Below, piece by piece: positions 46,256 through 55,365 of a stretch of DNA of 64,000 nucleotides; positions within the stretch are counted from its first letter, which is position 1; each line of letters starts with the position of its first letter. The DNA is taken from assembly GCA_963761735.1 (NCBI GenBank), contig CAVXHQ010000001.1, positions 248,001 to 312,000 on the forward strand. Reading direction: 5' to 3'. The notes under the pieces were generated by a model. It saw nothing but the letters and a program-made list of their open reading frames with translations. It ran no database searches and was not told the DNA's origin. The stretch comes from CAVXHQ01 sp963761735. GTDB lineage: Bacteria; Pseudomonadota; Alphaproteobacteria; Rhodobacterales; Rhodobacteraceae. Made by a program: the position numbers and the translations under genes.

Positions 46256-47728
46256 ATGACCCGCCTATTTCTTTTGACATTCCTCACTGTTCCCGCCTGC
46301 CTGACCGCCTTTGCGATTGGCATGTCACCCGTCATGGCACTGGCCGACAAGGTCTTTGTTGCCACCGACGATCCCGCCGTCGCGCCGTTCCTCGACGATC
46401 TCGACGAGATTGCAACCGCCCGAACGCAGCTTGAACTGGGCGATTATGCGCCGTCGGTGCCTGTCGTGCGCGAACGTGCCGAGGCGGGCAATCCCTGGGC
46501 GCAAAACCTTATGGCAACGCTGTATTCGGGAAACGGTGACGACGATCTCGTTCCCGACGATATGACGCAGGCGATGGCATGGTACGAACGGTCCGCGCAA
46601 CAGGGCTTTCCACTGGCGATGCACAACCTTGGCGTCAATTACCGGGACGGGATCGACGGAGCGGCACCGCAGATGGACAGGGCCGCCGAGTGGTTCGGGC
46701 AGGCCGCCGACGCGGGCTATGCCGAATTGATGGCCGAGCTGGCGCTGATCCTGTTCGGAGATCCGTCGCAGTTACAGGATGCCCGCGCGCGCGACCTGCT
46801 CGATGCGGGGCTTGCAATCAAACCTGATCTCCCGCTTTTGCGATCGATCCTGGCCGATACGCATTACCTCGGCCGCAGCCGGCCCGTGGATTATGCCGCC
46901 GCGCTGCCGTTGTACGAGGATCTTGCCGATGCGGGCGATTTGCACGGGCAGATGCGGGCGGGCGAGATCTATTACTATGGTTTGGGCGTCGAGGTGGACG
47001 TTGTCCGCGCGCGGCAGCTGTTCGAGGCAGCGGCAGCGCAGGACGATGCCGAGGCGTATGCCTTTCTGGCCGAGATCTATATCGATGGCTATGGCGTCAC
47101 GCCGGATCCGGCGCGCGCCATGGAATACGCCACGGAGTCCGACAGGCTCGGTGACGGATGGGGCGCCTATCACCTTGGCTGGCTGCTGCGGCACGGCATC
47201 GGTGCCGGGCCCGATTACGACAGGGCCCGCGCGGCCTTTGCCCGGGCCATCGAGCGGGGTCATGGCGCCGCCGTGAACGATCTGGCCGACATGGCGTATT
47301 TCGGTGAGGGAGAAGTGCAGGATTACGCAAAGGCATTCGAGATGTTCGAACGGCGGTTCTCCGAGGCCCCCGACGATATCTACGCCGCCTATTCCGTCGC
47401 CTACATGCAGATGCGCGGCGAAGGGACCGAGGCGAACATCCCCGCCGCGCGGGATATTCTGGAACAGGTTGTGCTCGACGATGGCTATGACATCGCAACC
47501 TCGCGGATCGAGCTTGCGGTGATCTACGGCCACCCGGATTTCGCCGGGGCGTGGTCCGATCCGGTGCGCGGCATGGCACAATGTCTGGCACTGCGCGCGG
47601 CGGATGCGTTGGCGGCGGCGCCGGTCACAGACGATGGCCCCGTGGCCTGCGCCCACCTCGACGCATCGGTCGATGCGGCGCAGATGACCGCGGCCCGCGA
47701 TCTTGCAGCGTCGTTCCGGACCAATTAG
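46256..47728 (+). CDS. Secreted Sel1-repeat protein
   Basis: A 490-residue protein with a signal peptide (cleavage likely near ALA at residues 31-33) and at least six Sel1-like TPR repeats, such as GNPWAQNLMATLYSGNGDD, AMAWYERSAQQGFPLAMHNL in part, and ARAMEYATESDRLGDGWGAY. Sel1 repeats mediate protein-protein contacts. AGGAT lies 5 nt before ATG 46256. It is a periplasmic scaffold candidate; the partners are unknown. Convergent with hpt. Confidence 0.85.
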   Translation: MTRLFLLTFLTVPACLTAFAIGMSPVMALADKVFVATDDPAVAPFLDDLDEIATARTQLELGDYAPSVPVVRERAEAGNPWAQNLMATLYSGNGDDDLVPDDMTQAMAWYERSAQQGFPLAMHNLGVNYRDGIDGAAPQMDRAAEWFGQAADAGYAELMAELALILFGDPSQLQDARARDLLDAGLAIKPDLPLLRSILADTHYLGRSRPVDYAAALPLYEDLADAGDLHGQMRAGEIYYYGLGVEVDVVRARQLFEAAAAQDDAEAYAFLAEIYIDGYGVTPDPARAMEYATESDRLGDGWGAYHLGWLLRHGIGAGPDYDRARAAFARAIERGHGAAVNDLADMAYFGEGEVQDYAKAFEMFERRFSEAPDDIYAAYSVAYMQMRGEGTEANIPAARDILEQVVLDDGYDIATSRIELAVIYGHPDFAGAWSDPVRGMAQCLALRAADALAAAPVTDDGPVACAHLDASVDAAQMTAARDLAASFRTN

Positions 47729-47733
47729 CGCCA

Positions 47734-47754
47734 GTCAGCGGTCAGCGGTCAGCG
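47734..47754. repeat. Three tandem copies of GTCAGCG
   Basis: Perfect 7-bp tandem repeats between the convergent Sel1 and hpt genes. Too short to interpret; probably slippage. Confidence 0.8.
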
Positions 47755-47788
47755 GCCAACGTTCGCGGCGCCGGGCATCGCAACAGGC

Positions 47789-48430
47789 CTATGCCGGGCC
47801 GGTAAACCGCACCTTGCCGATATAGGGCAGGTTGCGGTTGCGCTGGCCGTAATCGATGCCATAGCCCACCACGAATTCATCGGGGATCGAAAACCCGATC
47901 CAGTCTGCCGTCAGGTCGACCTCACGCCTGCTGGGTTTGTCGAGCAGGGCGATGGTCCGCATCCGGGCGGGATTGCGCGCCGCCAGAAACCGGGTGACGT
48001 GGGCAAGGGTGTGGCCGGTGTCGACGATATCCTCGACGACCAGAACATCGCGCCCTTCGATCTTGCCGCGCAGGTCCTTGAGGATGCGCACCTCGCGGCT
48101 GCTTTCCATGCCGTCGCCATAGGACGACGCCTCGAGAAAATCTACTTCGACCGGCAGATCGAGCTCGCGCACCAGATCGGCGATGAACACGAACGAGCCG
48201 CGCAACAGGCCCACAACCACGAGTTTGTCGGTGTCCGAGAAGGCATCGCGGATTTCGCGTGCCAGTTCCTCGATCCGGGCCGCGATGGATTTCGCCGAGA
48301 TCATCCTGTCGATGACATAGGCGGGCGTCGCGGCGGCCGTTTTTTCGGGCATGTTATCGGCCATGATCTTGGGGGCGTTTTCGGGCGCCGGGGGCACCTG
48401 CTGGCTGTCGGACGCTTTGGCATCGGTCAT
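47789..48430 (-). CDS. hpt: Hypoxanthine phosphoribosyltransferase
   Basis: A 213-residue phosphoribosyltransferase. VLVVEDIVDTGHTL is the PRPP-binding motif, LLRGSFVFIADL and FLEASSYGDG are other HPRT segments. It salvages hypoxanthine (and often guanine) to IMP or GMP. From ATG 48430 there is an extra N-terminal extension of about 45 residues before PAYVIDRMISAK; GGAG upstream supports this start, but an internal ATG at about residue 49 would give the usual length. Confidence 0.9.
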   Translation of the reverse strand: MTDAKASDSQQVPPAPENAPKIMADNMPEKTAAATPAYVIDRMISAKSIAARIEELAREIRDAFSDTDKLVVVGLLRGSFVFIADLVRELDLPVEVDFLEASSYGDGMESSREVRILKDLRGKIEGRDVLVVEDIVDTGHTLAHVTRFLAARNPARMRTIALLDKPSRREVDLTADWIGFSIPDEFVVGYGIDYGQRNRNLPYIGKVRFTGPA

Positions 48431-48659
48431 GGTACAGGCTCCGGGATCGGGGGCAGGGACGCAGGTAAGGCCCCTGTTCATCCCATCAAACCGGCCCGGA
48501 CCCAAGGGTTTTCGCGCAAATGAGCCGTACCGTGGCACCCAAAGGGCGGCCAATCGCCGCGCTGCCCTTGCTTTCGCAGCGCCCGGTCTGACATTGCAGG
48601 GGATAACACCCGCCACCCCGCCCCAAACGCCCTCGCCCTTCGCCTCAGGACCCGACGCC

Positions 48660-49127
48660 ATGACGACACATTCCGAAACGCGGGTTTTGCCGTTCAGCGC
48701 CGCTCAGATGTACGATCTGGTGGCCGATGTGTCACGGTATCCTGAATTTTTGCCGTGGACGGCGGCGGCGCGCATCAGATCGACCGAGGAGGTGGGCGAT
48801 CACACCGTGATGATGGCCGACCTCGTGATCTCGTTCAAAGTGTTCCGCGAGCGGTTCGGCAGCAAAGTCGTGCTGTATCCGGACGAAAAACGCATCGAAA
48901 CCTCCTATATCGAAGGCCCGTTCCGGCACATGGAAAGCGAGTGGCGTTTTGGCGACGTGCCGCACGGGCCGGGCACCGGCTGCGAGGTGCATTTCAACGT
49001 CGACTTCGAGTTTCGCAACAGGCTGTTGCAGGGCGCGGCGGGGCTGTTCTTCAACGAGGCGATGCAGCGCGTCGTGCGCGCGTTCGAGCGGCGGGCGAAC
49101 GATCTGCACGGCGGCGGCAAAGGCTGA
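48660..49127 (+). CDS. RatA/COQ10-type START-domain protein
   Basis: A 155-residue protein. VLPFSAAQMYDLVADVSRYPEF and LPWTAAARIR are the hallmark N-terminal segments, and the C-terminal FFNEAMQRVVRAFERRA helix closes the lipid pocket. Eukaryotic COQ10 binds ubiquinone, and in E. coli RatA was reported to block 70S assembly. A ubiquinone role is more likely here. ATG 48660 begins the family-typical N-terminus; the longer frame upstream is not coding. Confidence 0.9.
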   Translation: MTTHSETRVLPFSAAQMYDLVADVSRYPEFLPWTAAARIRSTEEVGDHTVMMADLVISFKVFRERFGSKVVLYPDEKRIETSYIEGPFRHMESEWRFGDVPHGPGTGCEVHFNVDFEFRNRLLQGAAGLFFNEAMQRVVRAFERRANDLHGGGKG

Positions 49128-49186
49128 AATCGGGTCGCCGGCGATCGAAATGGCGGTCTGTCGCGGGGTCGATGCATGACGGCCCG

Positions 49187-49663
49187 CTACCGTGATGCCC
49201 GCGCCAGCGCGACAAGGCGGTTCAGCGCATGATCGCGGGCGGCAGCGCGCACGTTTGCGCGTCCCAGGGCGCCGAACTCTATCGTTTCGGCCCCCGCGCC
49301 GTGCGCCCCGGCCCAGCCGAAACAGACCCGCCCTTCAGGCTTGTGGTCAGACCCGCCGGGGCCCGCAATGCCTGTTACCGACAGGCCGATATCGACGCCC
49401 GGCAGTGCGCAGGCCCCCCGCGCCATCTCGGCGGCAACCTGTTCCGACACGGCGCCGTGCGCGTCGAGGGTGTGGGCCTGAACGCCCAGCATCTGCATTT
49501 TTACCGCGTTGGAATAGCTGACCACACCGCCCGCCAGCACCGCCGAACTTCCCGGCACGGCCGTCAGGGCGGCGGCGATCATCCCGCCGGTGCAGCTTTC
49601 GGCCAGACCGATCGTCAGCTTCGCCTCGACGGCGGCGGCGACCACGTCCTCGGCAAGGCTCAT
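49187..49663 (-). CDS. CinA-family nicotinamide-nucleotide amidohydrolase (PncC-like)
   Basis: A 158-residue stand-alone CinA C-terminal domain. GLAESCTGGMIAA, VSYSNAVK, MARGA and SVTGIAGPGG are conserved. It deamidates nicotinamide mononucleotide in pyridine-nucleotide recycling. ATG 49663 overlaps the pgpA stop by ATGA. The longer frame starting at 50095 is a shadow of pgpA. Confidence 0.92.
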   Translation of the reverse strand: MSLAEDVVAAAVEAKLTIGLAESCTGGMIAAALTAVPGSSAVLAGGVVSYSNAVKMQMLGVQAHTLDAHGAVSEQVAAEMARGACALPGVDIGLSVTGIAGPGGSDHKPEGRVCFGWAGAHGAGAETIEFGALGRANVRAAARDHALNRLVALARASR

Positions 49664-50163
49664 ATCAGCCGCCCGATACCGTGGCCGATACCCGCCAGAA
49701 CGACCACGCCGAGGGCCGCGAACACCCCTGCGATCAGATCGTCGAGCATCACGCCCCAGGCGTCGCCCCGCCGGTCGGCCACGCCGATCGGGCCGGGTTT
49801 CCAGATGTCGAACAGCCGGAACAAGAGGAACGCCGCGATCCAGCCGGGCCAGAGCGCCAGCAGCGCCGCCCCCGTCCACCATGCGCCGAAGGCAACCGGC
49901 AACAGGGCGATCCACTGTCCCGCCACTTCGTCGATTACGACATGTGCGGGATCGTGCGACAAAGACGCGCGCACCTCGATTTCGGTCGCCTTGGTGCCGA
50001 TGACAGTGACGAAAACGATCCCCGCGACCAGCCCCCAGGGACCGGACCCGATGAGGATCAGATAGGCGACCGGCAGGGCCGCCAGCGAGCCCCATGTGCC
50101 CGGCGCCGGGCGCAACAATCCCGCGCCACCGAATGTCGCGACCAGATGCCAGAAATTCTTCAT
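49660..50163 (-). CDS. pgpA: Phosphatidylglycerophosphatase A
   Basis: A 167-residue membrane protein with the PgpA pattern: GLLRPAPGTWGSLAALP near the N-terminus, VIDEVAGQWIAL in the middle, and RLFDIWKPGPIG followed by GVMLDDLIAGVFA. About three to four membrane segments. It removes the phosphate of phosphatidylglycerophosphate in phospholipid synthesis. It lies between ispDF and the CinA-type gene on the same strand. Confidence 0.95.
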   Translation of the reverse strand: MKNFWHLVATFGGAGLLRPAPGTWGSLAALPVAYLILIGSGPWGLVAGIVFVTVIGTKATEIEVRASLSHDPAHVVIDEVAGQWIALLPVAFGAWWTGAALLALWPGWIAAFLLFRLFDIWKPGPIGVADRRGDAWGVMLDDLIAGVFAALGVVVLAGIGHGIGRLI

Positions 50164-50254
50164 CGCATCACCATCGTAAAAAGTTTCAGTCGTGAGACAG
50201 CGCCCGGATCGGTCCGTCCCGCGCCAGGGATCCGCCCTTTGACATCATACCACA

Positions 50255-51445
50255 TCAGGGGCGCACCAATGTCGCGATGGCCATCGCCGCGATTCCCTCT
50301 CCCCGCCCGGTAAAACCCAGACGCTCGGATGTCGTCGCCTTGACGCTCACCCTGTCGATGTCGATCTCCATGATCCGCGCCATTGCTGTCCGCATCGCCA
50401 CGGCATGTGGCCCGATCTTCGGCTCTTCGCAGATCAGTGTCACGTCGGCGTTGGAAATGCCAAATCCACTTTTACGCGCCAGGCCACAGGCATGGGCCAG
50501 AAAAATATGGCTTGCCGCGCCTTTCCACTGCGGATCCGACGGCGGAAAATGGGTGCCGATATCGCCTGCGGCCAGTGCGCCGTACAGCGCATCGGTCAGC
50601 GCGTGCATCCCCACATCGGCGTCCGAATGACCGTCGAGACCCTGACCGAACGGTATTTTCACGCCGCAGATCACAACGTGATCGCCGGGCCCCAAACGGT
50701 GCACGTCGTAGCCCTGTCCGGTGCGGATATCCTGCATCTGCGGTGTTTTCTCCATAACGGGTGTGGCGCGGGCAAAATCGCCCAGACGTGTGGCGCGGAC
50801 AAAGTCCTCTGGCCGGGTGATTTTCAGGTTATCCTCGTCGCCCGCCACGATGGCAACGGCAAGGCCCGCGCCGCGCGCCACCTCGACATCGTCGGCGGCG
50901 TATGCGGCCTGTGGCGCGTCGCGGTGCGCCGCCAGAATCGCGGCAAAGCGAAACCCCTGCGGCGTCTGCGCGCGCCACAGGCCGGCGCGGTCCTGCGTGC
51001 CGGTGACCAGGCCGTCCGCGCCGCGCCACAGCGCATCCGTCACCTCGACGGCGGGGGCCGCCGCATCGTGCTCGTCGAGGGCCGTGAGCACACGCGCAAT
51101 CACGTCGCGGCTCAGCAGCGGCCGTGCCGCATCATGGATCAGGACCAGATCGGGGGGCGCCTCGGCCAGCGCCTCGAGGCCCGCGCGGACTGACGCCGCG
51201 CGTGTCGCACCGCCCGGCGCGACGATGACGTCGGGGGCCGAAAGGGCCGCCATGCGACTGGCGTCTTCGGGACCGATGACCACGCACAGGCGGGAGACGA
51301 GGCCGGAGGCGCGCAAGGCGTCCAGGGTCCGGGCCAGCACCGGCTTGCCGCCCAGATCGCGCCACTGTTTTGGCGTGCCGCCACCGGCCCGCAGGCCGCG
51401 CCCGGCGGCCACGACGATCGCGGCAGTGGTCGGCGGGGTCGGCAA
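50255..51445 (-). CDS. ispDF: Bifunctional IspD/IspF isoprenoid biosynthesis enzyme
   Basis: About 396 residues from TTG 51445, which has AAAAGGAA 8 nt upstream; the frame is open to 51568 but the extra residues are not IspD-like. Residues 1-225 are IspD (AIVVAAGRGLRAGG, HDAARPLL), residues 238-396 are IspF (GYDVHRLGPGDHV with zinc ligands Asp and His, DGHSDADV, NADVTLICEEPKIGP). It makes CDP-methylerythritol and then cyclises to MEcPP in the MEP pathway. The fusion is common in alphaproteobacteria. Divergent from dusB. Confidence 0.95.
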   Translation of the reverse strand: MPTPPTTAAIVVAAGRGLRAGGGTPKQWRDLGGKPVLARTLDALRASGLVSRLCVVIGPEDASRMAALSAPDVIVAPGGATRAASVRAGLEALAEAPPDLVLIHDAARPLLSRDVIARVLTALDEHDAAAPAVEVTDALWRGADGLVTGTQDRAGLWRAQTPQGFRFAAILAAHRDAPQAAYAADDVEVARGAGLAVAIVAGDEDNLKITRPEDFVRATRLGDFARATPVMEKTPQMQDIRTGQGYDVHRLGPGDHVVICGVKIPFGQGLDGHSDADVGMHALTDALYGALAAGDIGTHFPPSDPQWKGAASHIFLAHACGLARKSGFGISNADVTLICEEPKIGPHAVAMRTAMARIMEIDIDRVSVKATTSERLGFTGRGEGIAAMAIATLVRP

Positions 51446-51695
51446 CGAAACATTCCTTTTTGGTCCGCAAATTCTCGGCAGAATGACTGGCGTCGCGTCG
51501 CGGTCTCGCGGCGCCGCCCTTCCTAACGCGCCGGCTGGAAACAGGCAATTCCGGCCGCACCTCCGCATCGCCGCCTAAATATTGAGCAGAGACCCAAAAC
51601 TGCCCGGATTTTCGACGCCTGATGATTGCACCGCCCGCACGGGGCGGCTAAATCAGTAACAACCGCTCATGAAATGGGCATAACCGACCGGCGCC
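51446..51695. promoter_or_regulatory. Divergent ispDF / dusB-ntrBC intergenic region
   Basis: 250 bp between divergent genes, with a locally AT-rich stretch around 51570-51610 and a small hairpin (CCGCCC at 51631-51636 with GGGCGG at 51642-51647). It should hold the promoter of dusB-ntrBC. No unambiguous promoter boxes could be named. Confidence 0.45.
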
Positions 51696-52727
51696 ATGAT
51701 CCCTCCGGCCCCCATCTCCTCTCTGCCGGACCTCATCCTTGGGGACCACAGGGTATCGCCCGTGGCACTTGCGCCGCTGGCCGGGATCACCGACCTGCCG
51801 TTCCGGCAGCTGGTGGCGCGGTTCGGCGCGGGCTGGGTCGTGTCGGAGATGGTTGCCAGTCAGGAAATGGTGCAGGCGAAACGCGGCGTACGCGAGCGGG
51901 CCGAACTTGGCCTTGGCGACGGTGCGACGGCAGTGCAGCTGGCCGGGCGCGATCCATACTGGATGGCCGAGGCCGCACGCATGGTCGAGGCGAACGGCGC
52001 CGCAATCATCGACATCAACATGGGCTGTCCGGCCAAGAAGGTGACGGGCGGCCTGTCCGGCTCGGCGCTGCTGCGCGAACCCGATCACGCGCTGCGCCTG
52101 ATCGAGGCGGTGGTGGGCGCCGTATCTGTGCCGGTCACCCTCAAGACGCGGCTGGGATGGGACGCGGCGTGTCTGAACGCGGCCGATATCGCGCGCCGGG
52201 CTGCGGCGGCGGGTGTGCGGATGATCACGATCCACGGGCGCACGCGGCAGCAATTCTACAAGGGCCGCGCCGATTGGGCGGCGATCGCCGGGGTGGTGGA
52301 CGCCGTCGACGTGCCGGTGATCGCCAATGGCGATATCACCGATGCGGATACCGCCGCCGCGGCCCTGCGCGCATCGGGGGCGGCGGGTATAATGATCGGC
52401 CGGGGGGCGCAGGGCAGGCCCTGGCAACTTGCGTCGATCCGCGCGGGACTGGGACTTGGCCCAACGCCCGACATCCCGACAGGCGGGATCTTTTGTGACA
52501 TGGTTTCAGAGCATTACGAGGCAATGCTCACGTTCTACGGCACGTCCCTGGGCAGCCGCGTGGCGCGCAAGCATCTGGGCTGGTACATGGATGTTGCCGC
52601 GACGCCCGCGCCGTTGCGACAGAGCATCCTGCGCCATGACGACCCCGACGCCGTGCTGCGCCTGCTGCGCGGGGCGTTCGACGCCGACCATGCGACGGAC
52701 CGGCCCGCCGCACGGGTCGCCGCATGA
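51696..52727 (+). CDS. dusB: tRNA-dihydrouridine synthase B (NifR3)
   Basis: A 343-residue FMN enzyme. LAPLAGITDLPFR, DINMGCPAKKV with the catalytic Cys, TLKTRLGW, ITIHGRTRQQFYKG and IANGDI are the Dus hallmarks. It reduces uridines in tRNA. In Rhodobacter capsulatus the homologue nifR3 heads the ntrBC operon, and the same order is seen here: its stop overlaps ntrB by ATGA. Confidence 0.96.
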   Translation: MIPPAPISSLPDLILGDHRVSPVALAPLAGITDLPFRQLVARFGAGWVVSEMVASQEMVQAKRGVRERAELGLGDGATAVQLAGRDPYWMAEAARMVEANGAAIIDINMGCPAKKVTGGLSGSALLREPDHALRLIEAVVGAVSVPVTLKTRLGWDAACLNAADIARRAAAAGVRMITIHGRTRQQFYKGRADWAAIAGVVDAVDVPVIANGDITDADTAAAALRASGAAGIMIGRGAQGRPWQLASIRAGLGLGPTPDIPTGGIFCDMVSEHYEAMLTFYGTSLGSRVARKHLGWYMDVAATPAPLRQSILRHDDPDAVLRLLRGAFDADHATDRPAARVAA

Positions 52728-53980
52728 TCCGCGACGCGGATCTGTGGTCGTCGCTGCCGGTGCCGGCGCTGCTGCTCGACGCGGGCGATGTCATCACCGA
52801 ATGCAATCCCGCCGCCGAGGCGTTCCTGAACCTGTCGTCCCGGATGCTGACCGGCGAGGTCGTCTGGCAGCGGATCGAGGTCGACCAGGCGCTGGCCGAC
52901 CCTTTCGCCCGGGCCCGCGACCAGCGCTCGTCGCTCTTCGTCAACGATGTCGATGTCGGCTCCGGCACGCGCGCGGCGATGCCCTGCAACATCCAGTTTT
53001 CGCCTTTGCGCGGCTCTGACACCGGCATGATCATGATGATCAGCCCGCGCGAGATCGCCACCCGGATGACCCAGAACGCCTCGTCCGCCAAGGCGGCGCG
53101 CTCGGCAATCGGGATGGCGGAAATGCTCGCCCACGAGATCAAGAATCCGCTGGCGGGCATTACCGGGGCGGCACAACTGCTGTCGATGGGGCTGACCGGC
53201 GACGACCTCAAGCTGACCGACCTGATCGTCGAGGAAAGCCGGCGGATCGTCAAACTCCTCGAGCAGGTCGAGCAGTTCGGCAACCTGAGCCCGCCGCAGC
53301 TGCGCGGGGTGAACATCCACGATATCCTCGACCGCGCGCGGCAATCGGCCACGGTCGGTTTTGCTTCGCACATGATGTTCGTCGAGGATTACGACCCGTC
53401 GCTGCCGCGTGCGCTGGCGGATGCCGATCAGCTTTTGCAGGTGTTCCTGAACCTGTTCAAGAACGCGGCGCAGGCCGGACACCCGGGCGGTGTGATCCGC
53501 CTGCACAGCTTTTACGACACCGCCCTGCGCGTCACGCGCGCGGATGGCACCCACGCGCGTCTGCCGTTGCAGGTCGAGGTGATCGACGACGGACCCGGCC
53601 TGCCGCCCGATATCGCGAACGAGGCGTTCGAGCCGTTCGTGTCGGGCCGCGAGAACGGCACCGGCCTCGGTCTGGCGCTGGTGTCCAAGCTGGTGGGGCA
53701 GGGTGGCGGCTGGATCGGTGTCGAGTTCGCCCCCGGTCGCACGGTTTTTCGCCTGTCGCTGCCGCTGGCGCCCGAAGAGAACGGGTCCGGCGACACCGAC
53801 GCCGCGCCCGAGCAGCCCGGAGTGTTACCGACGCAGGCCCACGTGCCGCTTCGGGCGTCGCCCGGGCAGCGCGGTGCCGAAAAAACCGCCGATGAAACGA
53901 AATCGAACGACCTGTCCGACGGTGTGCCTGCCCGCATGCCGGCGCACCGTCCGGGTCCAACCCCCGCAGGAGATACTTGA
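52724..53980 (+). CDS. ntrB: Nitrogen regulation sensor histidine kinase NtrB with extended C-terminus
   Basis: A PAS-like N-terminal sensor domain (LLLDAGDVITECN) is followed by the phospho-acceptor H137 in MLAHEIKNPLAG and the ATPase domain (NLFKNAAQAG, DDGPGLPPDI, GTGLGLALV). NtrB phosphorylates NtrC when PII signals nitrogen shortage. The catalytic domain ends at about residue 348; a further 70 low-complexity residues rich in Pro, Ala and Asp follow to the stop at 53980. That tail is unusual and may come from a lost stop codon or frameshift. The stop shares one base with the ntrC start. Confidence 0.95.
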   Translation: MIRDADLWSSLPVPALLLDAGDVITECNPAAEAFLNLSSRMLTGEVVWQRIEVDQALADPFARARDQRSSLFVNDVDVGSGTRAAMPCNIQFSPLRGSDTGMIMMISPREIATRMTQNASSAKAARSAIGMAEMLAHEIKNPLAGITGAAQLLSMGLTGDDLKLTDLIVEESRRIVKLLEQVEQFGNLSPPQLRGVNIHDILDRARQSATVGFASHMMFVEDYDPSLPRALADADQLLQVFLNLFKNAAQAGHPGGVIRLHSFYDTALRVTRADGTHARLPLQVEVIDDGPGLPPDIANEAFEPFVSGRENGTGLGLALVSKLVGQGGGWIGVEFAPGRTVFRLSLPLAPEENGSGDTDAAPEQPGVLPTQAHVPLRASPGQRGAEKTADETKSNDLSDGVPARMPAHRPGPTPAGDT

Positions 53981-55350
53981 TGGATGGCACCGTTCTTGTC
54001 GCCGACGACGACCGCACGATCCGCACGGTCCTCACACAGGCGCTGACCCGCGCGGGCTGCAAGGTGCACGCCACGTCGAGCATCGTGACGCTGATGCGCT
54101 GGGTCGACGAGGGCAAGGGCGATCTGGTGATCTCGGACGTGATCATGCCCGACGGTAACGGGCTTGAGCAATTGCCGCTGATCGCCAAGGCGCGGCCCGG
54201 CCTGCCGGTGATCGTCATTTCGGCGCAGAACACGATCATGACGGCGATCAAGGCCGCCGAGGCCGAGGCCTATGATTATCTGCCCAAACCCTTCGACCTG
54301 CCGGACCTGATGAAGCGCGCGGCCCGCGCTCTCGAGGTAAAGCGGCGGCTGCCACAGCGTGCCGAACCCGTCGCCGAGGACACCGGCAAGAGCGACCTGC
54401 CGCTGGTCGGGCGCACGCCCGCGATGCAGGCGTTGTACCGCCTTGTCGCGCGGGTGATGAACACGGCCTTGCCCGCACTTGTGACAGGCGAAAGCGGCAC
54501 CGGCAAAAGCCTGATCGCGCGCGCCATCCACGATTTCTCCGACCGCCGCTCGCGGCCCTTCGTCACCGTGTCCGCCGCCGATCTGAACGGCGCCGACGGC
54601 CCTGCCGAGGTTGTGGCCCGCGCGCGCGGCGGGTCGATCCTGTTCGACGAGATCGCCGATTTCGATGACGCCGCACAGGCGCGGATTGTCCGGATGCTAG
54701 ATACCTTCGGCGATACCTCGCCGCGCGTTATGGCGACGAGCCAGGTCGATCTGGCGGTGCTGATGGAAGAGGGGGCGTTTCGCAGTGACCTGTTTTACCG
54801 GTTGAGCGGCGTCACCATCGCCGTGCCGCCGCTGCGCGAACGGGTCGACGACATCCCGCTTCTGGCGGAGCATTTTCTGGCCCGCGCCGCGCGCGAGGGC
54901 CTTGTTCTGCGGCGGCCGCACCAAAGCGCCATCGATCTTTTGCGCGCCTACAGCTGGCCCGGCAACGTCCGCCAGTTCGAAAACAGCATCCGCCGGCTCG
55001 TGGTCACCTCGTCGGAGGACGAAATCACCCGTGCCGAGGTGGAGACCGTCCTTGGCAATCAGCCCGCCGCCGACCGGGTGCGCGGCGACAGCGGCACCGA
55101 CAAGCTGTCGGCCTCGGTTGGAAAACATCTGCGGCGCTATTTCGATCTGCACGGCGGTGTCCTGCCGCCGCCGGGCCTCTACCCGCGGATCCTGCGCGAG
55201 GTTGAGGCGCCGCTGATCGACATCGCCCTCGAGGCGGTGGGGGGAAATCAGGCGAAATGCGCCGATCTGCTGGGCATAAACCGCAATACCCTTCGAAAAA
55301 AGATCACAGACCTCGATATCCGCGTGACACGGCGCCGCAAATTGATGTAA
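53980..55350 (+). CDS. ntrC: Nitrogen regulator NtrC, lacking the GAFTGA loop
   Basis: A 456-residue response regulator: receiver domain with D53 (VISDVIMP), AAA+ domain with Walker A GESGTGKS and Walker B SILFDEIADF, and a Fis-type HTH (NQAKCADLLGINRNTLRKK). Between Walker A and B the GAFTGA sigma-54 contact loop is deleted, as in Rhodobacter capsulatus NtrC, which works with sigma-70-type polymerase. AGGAGA lies 6 nt before ATG 53980 (TTG 53977 is a poorer choice). It should activate nitrogen-assimilation genes. Confidence 0.96.
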   Translation: MDGTVLVADDDRTIRTVLTQALTRAGCKVHATSSIVTLMRWVDEGKGDLVISDVIMPDGNGLEQLPLIAKARPGLPVIVISAQNTIMTAIKAAEAEAYDYLPKPFDLPDLMKRAARALEVKRRLPQRAEPVAEDTGKSDLPLVGRTPAMQALYRLVARVMNTALPALVTGESGTGKSLIARAIHDFSDRRSRPFVTVSAADLNGADGPAEVVARARGGSILFDEIADFDDAAQARIVRMLDTFGDTSPRVMATSQVDLAVLMEEGAFRSDLFYRLSGVTIAVPPLRERVDDIPLLAEHFLARAAREGLVLRRPHQSAIDLLRAYSWPGNVRQFENSIRRLVVTSSEDEITRAEVETVLGNQPAADRVRGDSGTDKLSASVGKHLRRYFDLHGGVLPPPGLYPRILREVEAPLIDIALEAVGGNQAKCADLLGINRNTLRKKITDLDIRVTRRRKLM

Positions 55351-55365
55351 AACCGCAACATAACC

